8,405 nucleotides of DNA from Spirochaetaceae bacterium (lineage in GTDB: Bacteria; Spirochaetota; Spirochaetia; Treponematales; Breznakiellaceae), in assembly GCA_031258615.1 (NCBI GenBank), contig JAIRMP010000029.1:1-8405 (forward strand), written 5' to 3'. Shown one piece after another: positions 1 through 5,616 of the stretch. The notes under the pieces are model-generated. The model was not told the DNA's origin and did not search any database. It worked only from the letters and a program-made list of their open reading frames with translations. Positions within the stretch are counted from its first letter, which is position 1, and every line of letters starts with the position of its first letter. The position numbers and the translations under genes are program-made.

Positions 1-1
1 A

Positions 2-88
2 GCGCTTTTGGAGCGTTTTAACAACGTGCGCTATGCAAAACATATCGGTAATGAAGTATCTCAAAGAATGTTTAGCTACCTTTTTTAG
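2..88 (+). CDS. 3' end of an unidentified gene (partial)
   Basis: A reading frame enters from the left edge and closes at TAG 86-88, giving 28 residues that include RFNNVRYAKHIGNE and end in MFSYLF. The composition looks protein-like (mixed charged and aromatic residues), but the piece is short and I do not recognise the family. It lies directly before a degenerate toxin fragment on the same strand, so it may be the tail of another decayed accessory gene. It could also be a chance frame. No function is assigned. Confidence 0.25.
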   Translation, partial: ALLERFNNVRYAKHIGNEVSQRMFSYLF

Positions 89-120
89 ATTTAATTCATT
101 CCCGGATTACATAAATCTAG

Positions 121-288
121 CCGAATCGCCGTGAACGGTTACAGAATTTTTTTCGTACTAAACTGTCAAAACGAGATAGAAACGAGATCGGTGCTGATAT
201 TTCAGTAGTACAACAGCAATTTCCTATAGGCCTGCCTCGCGTGAGGAAAATAGGCGATAATTTATGGGAGATTCGTAGTGTCATGTAA
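121..288 (+). pseudogene. HigB/Gp49-like toxin fragment
   Basis: An open frame follows a TAG at 118-120 and ends at TAA 286-288. It has no credible start codon or ribosome binding site. The translated segment contains FPIGLPRVRKIGDNLWEIRS (roughly positions 220-279). This matches the central signature of Gp49-like/HigB toxins of the RelE superfamily, which read approximately G-LP-x-R-x-[LI]-x-D-x-LWE-[LI]-R. In intact family members this is followed by a strand with 'RI-x-F', then a conserved 'LLHGF-KK-[ST]QKTP' block carrying the functional basic residues. Both are absent here because the frame stops right after the LWEIR strand. The N-terminus is also incomplete, and no antitoxin gene follows. 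It is therefore a broken remnant, probably interrupted by the IS630-type sequence that begins just downstream. Family assignment is from remembered motifs, not a search. Confidence 0.5.
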
Positions 289-291
289 ATA

Positions 292-320
292 TTGAAATAG
301 TGGATGATATATTCTATAAT
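292..320 (+). promoter_or_regulatory. Near-consensus sigma-70 promoter
   Basis: TTGAAA at 292-297 (-35) and TATAAT at 315-320 (-10, perfect consensus) are separated by exactly 17 nt. The predicted transcription start is near 327, about 24 nt before the ATG at 351, which has a strong ribosome binding site. It is the best promoter visible in the window, yet the only frame it serves is a 30-codon transposase remnant. It is probably the original promoter of the insertion sequence. Confidence 0.6.
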
Positions 321-350
321 GGGGCATAGGAACCAAATGGGAGGGAAGCT

Positions 351-443
351 ATGCCTGCAAAAAAATACAAAGTTACTTTAACAGACGATGAAAAAAAATT
401 ATTAGGTGACATTATAAATGAGCCTCCCCGCCGCAAGCGCTAA
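351..443 (+). pseudogene. N-terminal remnant of IS630-type transposase
   Basis: ATG at 351 follows a GGGAGGG ribosome binding site at 339-345. The frame encodes only 30 residues, starting MPAKKYKVTLTDDEKKLLGD and ending PPRRKR before TAA 441-443. The first 23 residues match the opening of the N-terminal helix-turn-helix region of IS630-family (Tc1/mariner-like) transposases, whose full proteins run to about 350 residues and end in a DDE catalytic domain. Everything after the first helix is missing. The PPRRKR tail does not look like the family continuation, so it probably comes from a deletion junction. Promoter, ribosome binding site and start are intact, so a short peptide may still be made. 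The assignment rests on remembered family sequence; a small unrelated peptide is the alternative. Confidence 0.5.
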
Positions 444-611
444 ACTTGACCCATAAATTTTGAACCCATCCCTGTTTTGCACAGACTTTCCCTACGGCTT
501 GTTCATGGTTTGAGGCAAAATAGTATCCGGTACGCAAAGTGGTGGAGGAAACGAAGTTTCCACGAGGACGGAGTCTCAAATAATGGGCAGCCTCCTACTC
601 GATCAGCCGTG
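444..611. other. Gene-free interval between IS remnant and methyltransferase stop
   Basis: No coding frame here has a credible start and ribosome binding site. The only structure noted is a short inverted repeat GGAAAC-GAA-GTTTCC around 547-561, which has no T-run on either side and so is not a clear terminator. The interval probably contains the deletion junction of the insertion sequence, but no terminal inverted repeat is recognisable. Confidence 0.4.
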
Positions 612-1775
612 TCATTTTTCCAGCAAATACAGGTATTCCTTTACATGGATGTCACGGTTCGACAGATCGCGGCACCCGCGGAATGTATTGTACGTTGTTT
701 CCAGCACCTCAAGCCTGCCGATTTTTTTCAACATACCCTTCATTTCATCAGGAGAGATGAACCCTTCAGAATTAAATGATATAAGCACATACTTTGCTTT
801 TATGCCAGCCGCCAGTTCCTCAAGCGCTTGGCAGGCAAACCGTTTTTTGTTGTACGCGGAACGATTCCAATTGCCGGGGATGCCTGAAACCCTGCTTAAA
901 TTTTCAGGAAATTTGTTTTCCAGTATCAGGTTAAGCATAAAGTAGTTTGACCCGTAAGGATGCTGGTTGTACGGCGGGTCCAAATACGCCAAATCCACCT
1001 CCGGCGCTTCCCTCGCCACCACATTCGCGTCGCCGTTATAAACTACGCTTTCACAGGCAAAATTACTAAAAACGGGAAACGGCAAAACAATATCGCCTTT
1101 GATACGCGGCAGAGCGTCGCTGTTGCTGCCGCCAAACTGCCCAATCCCGGTATCCCTGTTTTTATAAAACCCCTTAAACACGCCTGCGGTGTTTGAATGA
1201 ACAGAGCTTTCCGCGATAAGCGGCGCAAGAAAATACTTTTTATACTCATCGTCAATGGTTTCAATTAAATTCCGCATCGTATCAATATACATGGCATTCC
1301 GCCTGGTATAAAAAACACGTTCGCCCGATTTTATATTACTGTCATCTTCCGGGGAATACAATTTTGTAACGATTCCCGCTTTTAACGTTTCGTTTGTTAC
1401 CGTATTTACAAGCTCATCGTATATGTTTTTTAACAGGGGCATGTCCAGATCGCTTTTATTCGATAAATAACATTCGTTTGTAATTCTTGAGTAATTTTCC
1501 AGATCATTGACCAGCAGTAATTCAGAAAATTGCTTAAAGCGCCTTGCGACGATGCCCGATCCGCTGAAAACATCAAACATTCTTAACTTGCGCTTGCTAA
1601 GGCGCTTCTGAACGATTCGTATTCCCCCGGCAATAAACTTTAAGAGTGAACGTTTATTCCCAATATAGGTAATTATTTGGCTTGTAAGGTAGTTTTCATC
1701 CTCACGCGATTCCGGCGAATCAAAATTCGCTGTTTTTTGACAACGCCTTTTTGCCGTTCGCTTTGGCGTATGCAT
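612..1775 (-). CDS. D12-class N6-adenine DNA methyltransferase
   Basis: Predicted to transfer a methyl group from S-adenosylmethionine to adenine N6 in a specific DNA site. With the ATG at 1775 the protein has 387 residues. Motif X-like YIGNKR lies at 37-42, the SAM-binding motif I DVFSGSG at 68-74, and catalytic motif IV DPPY at 266-269 followed by NQHPYGSNYF. The order X-I-recognition region-IV is that of alpha-class Dam-like (D12) enzymes. The C-terminus, TYNTFRGCRDLSNRDIHVKE, is typical of type II-associated members. The start is uncertain. The family usually begins close to the NYLTSQ segment (28-33), so about 25 basic residues here are extra; a GTG at 1847 would add 24 more, and neither start has a clear ribosome binding site. 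No endonuclease gene adjoins it, so it is either an orphan or its partner lies elsewhere. Its AT-richer composition compared with the gat genes suggests horizontal acquisition. The recognition site cannot be read from sequence. Confidence 0.88.
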   Translation of the reverse strand: MHTPKRTAKRRCQKTANFDSPESREDENYLTSQIITYIGNKRSLLKFIAGGIRIVQKRLSKRKLRMFDVFSGSGIVARRFKQFSELLLVNDLENYSRITNECYLSNKSDLDMPLLKNIYDELVNTVTNETLKAGIVTKLYSPEDDSNIKSGERVFYTRRNAMYIDTMRNLIETIDDEYKKYFLAPLIAESSVHSNTAGVFKGFYKNRDTGIGQFGGSNSDALPRIKGDIVLPFPVFSNFACESVVYNGDANVVAREAPEVDLAYLDPPYNQHPYGSNYFMLNLILENKFPENLSRVSGIPGNWNRSAYNKKRFACQALEELAAGIKAKYVLISFNSEGFISPDEMKGMLKKIGRLEVLETTYNTFRGCRDLSNRDIHVKEYLYLLEK

Positions 1776-1849
1776 TTGTATCAAAAAACGCGCCTGCCCG
1801 TTCTTAAAGTATAAGGATGTCCCGGAAACCCACTGCCCGGAGTGCACCT

Positions 1850-1895
1850 AAAAACGCTCAATACGTTTTTCAGAACGCCCATCGGGCGACGCCCG
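1850..1895 (-). terminator. Possible terminator after the SPFH gene
   Basis: Between the SPFH stop and the methyltransferase start are two inverted repeats. CGGGCG-A-CGCCCG (1883-1895) is a perfect 6-bp palindrome. AAAAACG-CTCAATA-CGTTTTT (1850-1870) has 7-bp arms. Read on the minus strand, the GC-rich hairpin comes first and the A/T-armed one, ending in TTTTT, follows. This resembles a weak intrinsic terminator but lacks a T-run directly after the GC stem. Confidence 0.3.
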
Positions 1896-1921
1896 CCGGG
1901 CAGAGGTATTCTTTGCCGGCG

Positions 1922-2839
1922 TTACTGTTTCGCGATTTCCGTAATGCCTGTTACAAGACTTCCCAGGTTTTGAATATCGGACGGAATTATTATTTTTGTG
2001 GACTTCCCGTCCGCTGCCCTTTCAAACGCCTCAAAACTTTTTAGTTTTACCGCGCCCTTTTTGCCGATAACATTTGTTATCATCTCCAAGCCGTCGGCGG
2101 TAGCCTTCTGGACAGTCATAATCGCCTGCGCCTCGCCTTCGGCCTCCTGGATCAAAACCTGTTTTCTCGCTTCGGCCTGAAGGATAAGCGACTGTTTTTC
2201 GGCCTCCGCCTGGAGTATGGCGGACTGTTTTTCGCCTTCCGCCCTAAGAATCGCCGATTGTTTCTCGCCCTCGGCGGTAAGAATCGCGGCGCGGCGTTCC
2301 CGCTCGGCGCGCATCTGCTTTTCCATCGCGTCCTTTATCGAGGCGGGCGGGTCGATATTCTTTACTTCTACGCGGTTTATCTTGATGCCCCAGGGATCGG
2401 TCGCGTCATCGAGTATGCTTCTGAGTTTGCTGTTAATCGTATCGCGGCTGGTGAGCGTTTCGTCCAGTTCAAGCTCGCCTATAACCTGCCTCAAAGTGGT
2501 GGTTGTCAGCTTATCAATAGCCATCTTGGGATTATCCACGCCGTAAGTGTAAAGTTTCGGGTCGGATATTTGGTAGAACACCACGCTGTCAACCAGCATC
2601 GTTACGTTATCCTTCGTTATAACGGGCTGCGGCGCGTAATCGAACAGCGATTCTTTCAGGGATACCCTTTTCGCGATACGGTCGACAAGCGGTATTATAA
2701 AATGAAAACCGGTATCCAACGCGCAGTTATACGCGCCGAATCTTTCGACAACCCACGCCTGCGACTGCGGCACTATTTTTATGCCGGAAATTATCACAAT
2801 CAGCGCGAAAACAACCAAAGCAACAATGACATAATACAT
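1922..2839 (-). CDS. SPFH/band-7 (stomatin/QmcA-like) membrane protein
   Basis: A 305-residue membrane-anchored scaffold protein of the SPFH superfamily, members of which oligomerise into rings in the membrane and associate with microdomains or proteases. Residues 2-20 form one N-terminal membrane segment. The band-7 domain follows at about 21-180 (VPQSQAWVVERFGAY, FHFIIPLVDRI, NIDPPASIKDAMEKQMRAER). Then comes an Ala/Glu-rich coiled coil made of five 11-residue units at 185-239 (consensus AILxAEGEKQS), and a short tail. Length and layout fit QmcA/YbbK-type proteins. The start at 2839 is chosen because AAGGAG lies 6-7 nt upstream; a GTG at 2911, overlapping the nfeD stop, would add 24 residues but lacks a good ribosome binding site. 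It follows nfeD after 71 nt and is probably co-transcribed, as in the conserved nfeD-stomatin pair. The exact role is not established for this family. Confidence 0.93.
   Translation of the reverse strand: MYYVIVALVVFALIVIISGIKIVPQSQAWVVERFGAYNCALDTGFHFIIPLVDRIAKRVSLKESLFDYAPQPVITKDNVTMLVDSVVFYQISDPKLYTYGVDNPKMAIDKLTTTTLRQVIGELELDETLTSRDTINSKLRSILDDATDPWGIKINRVEVKNIDPPASIKDAMEKQMRAERERRAAILTAEGEKQSAILRAEGEKQSAILQAEAEKQSLILQAEARKQVLIQEAEGEAQAIMTVQKATADGLEMITNVIGKKGAVKLKSFEAFERAADGKSTKIIIPSDIQNLGSLVTGITEIAKQ
2123..2287 (-). repeat. Five tandem 33-bp units coding for 11-residue coiled-coil repeats
   Basis: Inside the SPFH gene, five consecutive 33-bp units encode AILTAEGEKQS, AILRAEGEKQS, AILQAEAEKQS, LILQAEARKQV and LIQEAEGEAQA. 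The first three are nearly identical and the last two diverged. Eleven-residue periodicity fits a right-handed hendecad coiled coil. EGEKQ-type repeats are common in QmcA relatives, so this is family-typical; unit number could change by slippage. Confidence 0.8.
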
Positions 2840-2910
2840 ATTAAACTCCTTAAAACTAAACAGCTTCCTGAAAATAAATTCAAATATTAAAACAGGAATT
2901 TTAAAATACA

Positions 2911-3375
2911 CTATTTTTCCCTTACTACCGCTTTAACGCCTTCGATTTTGACTATAGTACATTCAGCGCCCGCCTCAATTTCCCCGTTATTTTCGGATAT
3001 TGCCGTCCAAATCTGTCCGTTAATTTTTATCTCGCCCCTTTCAAACGGCAATATATCCTTTGTTACAACGGCGTCCCTGCCCACGATGTCATTTACGTTG
3101 GTTTTCTCTCTGCCCACGCGCAGTTTTTTCACGGCGACAGGGCGCGTAAAAAAAAGCAAAACTACCGCGATGGCCAAAAATATTCCTGTATGCAGCCTGA
3201 AACGTACATAGTCCGGTAAAGACTCCGTCAGACCCGATACGAACACCATAACAAGAGCCGATATTGCAAACCATGCCGTTACAAGGTTGAACGCGCATAC
3301 CACTTCGATCAGCGTAAAGAAAACCGCGAGGCAGAGCCAGAACCACGGTGAAAATATAAACATATAAATATCCAT
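2911..3375 (-). CDS. NfeD-family membrane protein (short form)
   Basis: A 154-residue protein with three predicted membrane segments at about 10-27, 32-49 and 62-77, followed by a soluble C-terminal beta domain at about 95-152. That domain contains VGRDAVVTKDILPFERGEIK and INGQIWTAIS, the OB-fold pattern of NfeD C-terminal domains. The ClpP-like serine-protease domain of long NfeD proteins is absent, so this is the short form. NfeD proteins are genetically and physically linked to SPFH partners and are thought to act with them in membrane organisation or quality control. Here the SPFH gene follows directly. The start at 3375 is chosen because GGGGAG lies 5 nt upstream; an in-frame start at 3396 would add seven residues that overlap this site. 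Upstream lies a cluster of hairpins rather than an obvious promoter. Confidence 0.9.
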   Translation of the reverse strand: MDIYMFIFSPWFWLCLAVFFTLIEVVCAFNLVTAWFAISALVMVFVSGLTESLPDYVRFRLHTGIFLAIAVVLLFFTRPVAVKKLRVGREKTNVNDIVGRDAVVTKDILPFERGEIKINGQIWTAISENNGEIEAGAECTIVKIEGVKAVVREK

Positions 3376-3407
3376 GCCTTCTCCCCGTACAATCAATGGA
3401 CTTGTTC

Positions 3408-3425
3408 GAGAACCTTATGGTTCTC
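3408..3425. repeat. Hairpin 1 upstream of nfeD
   Basis: GAGAACC (3408-3414), loop TTAT, GGTTCTC (3419-3425): a perfect 7-bp stem. It ends 33 nt upstream of the nfeD start codon, so it would lie in the 5' leader if transcription starts further upstream. It could be regulatory or part of a dispersed repeat. Confidence 0.55.
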
Positions 3426-3436
3426 TCCCAAGTCTT

Positions 3437-3457
3437 GCAAAATGCAAGGCATTTTGC
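3437..3457. repeat. Hairpin 2 upstream of nfeD
   Basis: GCAAAATGC (3437-3445), loop AAG, GCATTTTGC (3449-3457): a perfect 9-bp stem. An alternative, mutually exclusive 6-bp hairpin CTTGCA-AAA-TGCAAG (3434-3448) uses the same left half. Such alternatives occur in leader switches but also arise in repeat DNA. Confidence 0.55.
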
Positions 3458-3471
3458 TGTTTTTAAGCGGA

Positions 3472-3503
3472 AGTTGTTCAAAAACTGAAGTTTTTGAACA
3501 ACT
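3472..3503. repeat. Perfect 15-bp inverted repeat between gatB and nfeD
   Basis: AGTTGTTCAAAAACT (3472-3486), two spacer bases GA, then AGTTTTTGAACAACT (3489-3503). The arms are perfectly complementary. The spacing suits a cruciform or a dimeric protein operator as well as an RNA hairpin. It lies between the gatB terminator and nfeD, and there is no T-run beside it. Confidence 0.6.
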
Positions 3504-3509
3504 CTAATA

Positions 3510-3550
3510 AATAAAAGGGGGAAGCCGCGGCAGCTTCGCTGCCGGCCCCC
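3510..3550 (-). terminator. Rho-independent terminator of gatB
   Basis: On the minus strand an outer GGGGG/CCCCC pairing encloses the perfect stem CGGCAGC-GAA-GCTGCCG (3528-3544). It is followed at once by TTTTATTTATT (3516 downwards). This is a standard intrinsic terminator about 95 nt after the gatB stop. It separates the gat cluster from nfeD and the SPFH gene. Confidence 0.72.
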
Positions 3551-3576
3551 AACTACAACCCTTCAACAAAGGCAGT

Positions 3577-3674
3577 AGTTTGCGATAAGCAAGCCGCTTC
3601 GCGGCTGGCCTGCCTGCCTGCGGCGCAGGCGGGCGGCGCAAACTCCTATGGCAAACGCTCCGTGGTTGCCACGC
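3577..3674. repeat. Palindromic repeat copy A, overlapping the gatB 3' end
   Basis: Positions 3637-3674 match 7773-7810 at 34 of 38 bases, and 3577-3590 match 7741-7754 at 13 of 14. The inner parts differ. Inverted pairs inside include AGTTTGCG/CGCAAACT (3577-3584 with 3637-3644), AGCCGC-TTC-GCGGCT near 3592-3606 and GCCTGC-GGC-GCAGGC near 3616-3630. Positions 3646-3674 of the copy lie inside gatB and encode its last residues and stop codon. Confidence 0.75.
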
Positions 3675-5142
3675 GCAGCAGAGCCTCGATCTGGGCGCCG
3701 GCTATTTCGGGAGAGGCCCGTCCGCCGGTGGCGGCAAGCGTCTTGCCCACCAGGTATGCGGAGAGCGACTTCACTTTCTTTTGGTTGCCCGCCTCAAGCG
3801 CGGCGCGGGCGCTGGAAACCGTCTCAGCCTCCGCCTGCCAGACCTGCTCCACCGCGCGGGAAATAAGGTCCGGATCGTTTATCTGCTCCCAGCCGCGCTC
3901 TTTTACAAGCGCCGCCGGGTCCTTGTCCTCCGCGAAAACCGCTTCCAGAGCCTGTTTCGCGTTCTTGTTCGAGATTTTTCCGCGGGCAACAAGCGCGGTA
4001 AGCTCCGCGAGGCGGCGCGGCGTCAGCCTTACCCCGCCAATCCGGGCCGGCTCTATCTTTTCGCGGCTTAAAATGTGCTTTACCTCGGTCAAAAGCCTGT
4101 TAGCGACTCGGAGCGCGGCATCCTTTTGCTCCAAACCGAGCTTTGCGGCCTGTCCAACCGCGCTTTCGTAGTAATCGGCGAGCGCCTTTTCCTCGCAGAT
4201 CAGGAACGCCTGCTCCTCGTTAAGGCCGTAATCCGCCATGACGCGCCTGGCGCGGGGCAGCGGAAGCTCCACAAGCCCGGCATCCACCGACTCGAGGAAG
4301 GCCGCGTCCGGCGTAAAGACCGGCAAATCGGGCTCCGGGAAGTAGCGGTAGTCCTGGGCGTTCTCTTTTGTACGCATAGGTGAGGTCTCATCGCGGTTTT
4401 CGTTCCATAGGCGCGTTTCCTGGACTATCGCCCTTCCCGCGTCCAGCATCGCGGACTGGCGCTTTATCTCGTAGTTAAGGCCAAGCCTTATGAAGCGGGA
4501 CGAGTTCAGGTTCTTGATCTCGACCTTCTTGCCCAGCCCCTGCCCGGCAAGGTTGAGCGACACATTGGCGTCGGCGCGGAGGGAGCCTTCCTCCATGTTG
4601 CCGTCGCAGACCCCGAGGTAACGGACGGCGCGGCGCAGTTGCTGGACAAAAAGCTCCGCTTCCTCCCCCGATTCCATGTCCGGTTCGGTAACAATTTCCA
4701 GCAGCGACACGCCGGCGCGGTTGTAGTCCAGGAGGGAGACCGCCCCCGTGTGAATCATCTTCCCCGCGTCCTCCTCAAGATGACATTCGCGGATGCGCAC
4801 ACGCTTTCTGACCCCGCCGCCCTCAATTTCTACAAAACCTTCCTGCCCCAAAGGCGAGGCAAACTGGGAAATCTGGTAATTCTTGGGCATATCGGGGTAG
4901 AAGTACTGCTTGCGCTCGAACCATGTCCGCTCAGGAATGCGGCAGTGGAGCGCGCGCGCCACGAGGCAGCCCATACGCATGGCCTCAATGTTGAGGGACG
5001 GCATCACGCCGGGATAACCCATGCAGACGGGGCAGACATTGGTGTTCGGCTCGTCTCCAAACGCGGAACGACAGCCGCAAAAGACCTTGGTTTTCGTTAA
5101 AAGATGGATGTGGACTTCCAGCCCTATGAATGTTTGATACAT
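3646..5142 (-). CDS. gatB: Asp/Glu-tRNA amidotransferase subunit B
   Basis: GatB binds the mischarged tRNA and contains the kinase/transamidase site that activates Glu-tRNA(Gln) or Asp-tRNA(Asn) with ATP, using ammonia passed from GatA. The 498-residue protein begins MYQTFIGLEVHIHLLTKTKV. It has the four zinc-type cysteines C22, C24, C37 and C40 (FCGC...CPVC) and the family signature YFYPDMPKNYQISQ at about 80-93. Further on are the cradle-domain core (HLEEDAGKMIH, DYNRAGVSLLEIVTEPD) and the C-terminal helical and YqeY-like tRNA-binding domains (KISNKNAKQALE, KKVKSLSAYLVGKTL). The start at 5142 follows GGAGAG with 7 nt spacing. An in-frame ATG at 5193 would add a glycine run from the G15 tract but has no ribosome binding site. 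The final residues, about VATTERLP, lie in a dispersed repeat and look appended to the normal ending near IEALLR. It is separated from gatA by two small frames. Confidence 0.97.
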   Translation of the reverse strand: MYQTFIGLEVHIHLLTKTKVFCGCRSAFGDEPNTNVCPVCMGYPGVMPSLNIEAMRMGCLVARALHCRIPERTWFERKQYFYPDMPKNYQISQFASPLGQEGFVEIEGGGVRKRVRIRECHLEEDAGKMIHTGAVSLLDYNRAGVSLLEIVTEPDMESGEEAELFVQQLRRAVRYLGVCDGNMEEGSLRADANVSLNLAGQGLGKKVEIKNLNSSRFIRLGLNYEIKRQSAMLDAGRAIVQETRLWNENRDETSPMRTKENAQDYRYFPEPDLPVFTPDAAFLESVDAGLVELPLPRARRVMADYGLNEEQAFLICEEKALADYYESAVGQAAKLGLEQKDAALRVANRLLTEVKHILSREKIEPARIGGVRLTPRRLAELTALVARGKISNKNAKQALEAVFAEDKDPAALVKERGWEQINDPDLISRAVEQVWQAEAETVSSARAALEAGNQKKVKSLSAYLVGKTLAATGGRASPEIAGAQIEALLRVATTERLP

Positions 5143-5176
5143 TTTTTCTCTCCGCTCATATAACCTATCAGTATGA

Positions 5177-5191
5177 CCCCCCCCCCCCCCC
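5177..5191. repeat. Homopolymer C15 (G15 on the gatB strand)
   Basis: Fifteen uninterrupted C on the plus strand, read as G15 in the gatB 5' leader 35 nt upstream of the start codon. Tracts of this length are prone to slipped-strand changes in length, and poly-G tracts near promoters control phase-variable genes in Treponema pallidum. No promoter elements are evident at normal spacing around it, so any effect here is unproven. The exact length may also be an assembly artefact. Confidence 0.9.
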
Positions 5192-5216
5192 ATAAAAAAA
5201 TTACAGCGTCCGCGGA

Positions 5217-5339
5217 TTATGCGTGTAAACCTTCCGCTGTTCGTTCTTTTCGCTCCGCTTTATGCCCTTTATATACCGCGACAAGCCCAATCAAAAAAAG
5301 CGGAACAGCCATAATGCCAAAAACGATAAAGAATTCCAT
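5217..5339 (-). CDS. Small single-pass membrane protein, 40 residues
   Basis: The frame starts at ATG 5339, with GAGGAG (5347-5352) 7 nt upstream, and ends at TAA 5217-5219. The protein begins MEFFIVFGIMAVPLFLIGLV, which forms one membrane segment at about residues 3-23. A highly charged tail follows (YKGHKAERKERTAEGLHA) that is probably cytoplasmic by the positive-inside rule. Its ribosome binding site lies inside the last two codons of the upstream 62-residue frame, whose stop codon is 4 nt before this ATG, so translational coupling is likely. The arrangement gatA - small frame - this frame - gatB suggests co-transcription with the amidotransferase genes. I do not recognise the family. The strong ribosome binding site, ATG, hydrophobic block and charged tail argue for a real gene. 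Confidence 0.55.
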   Translation of the reverse strand: MEFFIVFGIMAVPLFLIGLVAVYKGHKAERKERTAEGLHA

Positions 5340-5343
5340 AACA

Positions 5344-5532
5344 TTACTCCTCGCTAATTGAGATAAGCCAAATCCCGGCCGCAAACGCAATCATTGTAAG
5401 ACCAGTCCGAATACAAAGGTCTGAAACGGATTTATTCCACCTTTCAGGATAGAACCCAACATCAGGCTTCCAAATGCTGGCTTTCATAAATCTACGAACA
5501 CGTTCCCAATGGTTTTTGATAAACGCCGCCAT
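5344..5532 (-). CDS. Small protein with C-terminal membrane segment, 62 residues
   Basis: The frame runs from ATG 5532 to TAA 5344-5346. The N-terminal two thirds is basic and Trp/Arg-rich (NHWERVRRFMKASIWKPDV, RWNKSVSD). A hydrophobic stretch GLTMIAFAAGIWLIS at about 44-58 then leads to the acidic end ISEE. This fits a small membrane protein with a soluble N-terminus. The start is uncertain: only a weak GAGCGG precedes ATG 5532, an in-frame ATG occurs at residue 16, and an out-of-frame ATG with a 20-codon frame lies at 5548. It sits 84 nt after the gatA stop and overlaps the ribosome binding site of the next small frame. Family not recognised; function unknown. Confidence 0.45.
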   Translation of the reverse strand: MAAFIKNHWERVRRFMKASIWKPDVGFYPERWNKSVSDLCIRTGLTMIAFAAGIWLISISEE

Positions 5533-5551
5533 TTTTTGCCGCTCATAAGAA

Positions 5552-5579
5552 AGTATATCTCCCTGTTCAAAAGATACAA
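5552..5579 (-). promoter_or_regulatory. Possible promoter for the small frames and gatB
   Basis: On the minus strand TTGTAT (5579-5574) and TATACT (5557-5552) are spaced by 16 nt, with the -10 matching consensus at five of six positions. It lies between the gatA stop and the first small frame, so it could give the small frames and gatB their own transcript. The -35 match is modest. Confidence 0.3.
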
Positions 5580-5616
5580 GCGGAATTTTTCCGGCTGTTG
5601 GCGCAACCCATAGCCC

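Noticed and set aside
51..134. 27-codon plus-strand frame from ATG 51
   Set aside because: It has no ribosome binding site and overlaps both neighbouring fragment frames; nothing in the product is recognisable.
2258..2890. 210-codon plus-strand frame opposite the SPFH gene
   Set aside because: It is a mirror frame of a well-supported gene with family domains on the minus strand. It has no ribosome binding site and no recognisable domain.
3089..3481. 130-codon minus-strand frame overlapping nfeD
   Set aside because: It overlaps nfeD in another frame and runs through the hairpin cluster. The NfeD frame has the domain evidence and the ribosome binding site.
3662..5100. Long plus-strand frames opposite gatB (e.g. 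3662-4171, 4639-5100)
   Set aside because: They arise from the high-GC codon pattern of gatB. Their products are Arg/Ser/Ala-rich and lack domains.
5143..5193. GatB start at ATG 5193 with a glycine-run N-terminus
   Set aside because: There is no ribosome binding site before 5193, whereas GGAGAG precedes ATG 5142, and conserved GatB sequence starts there. It is kept only as a possible variant in the findings.
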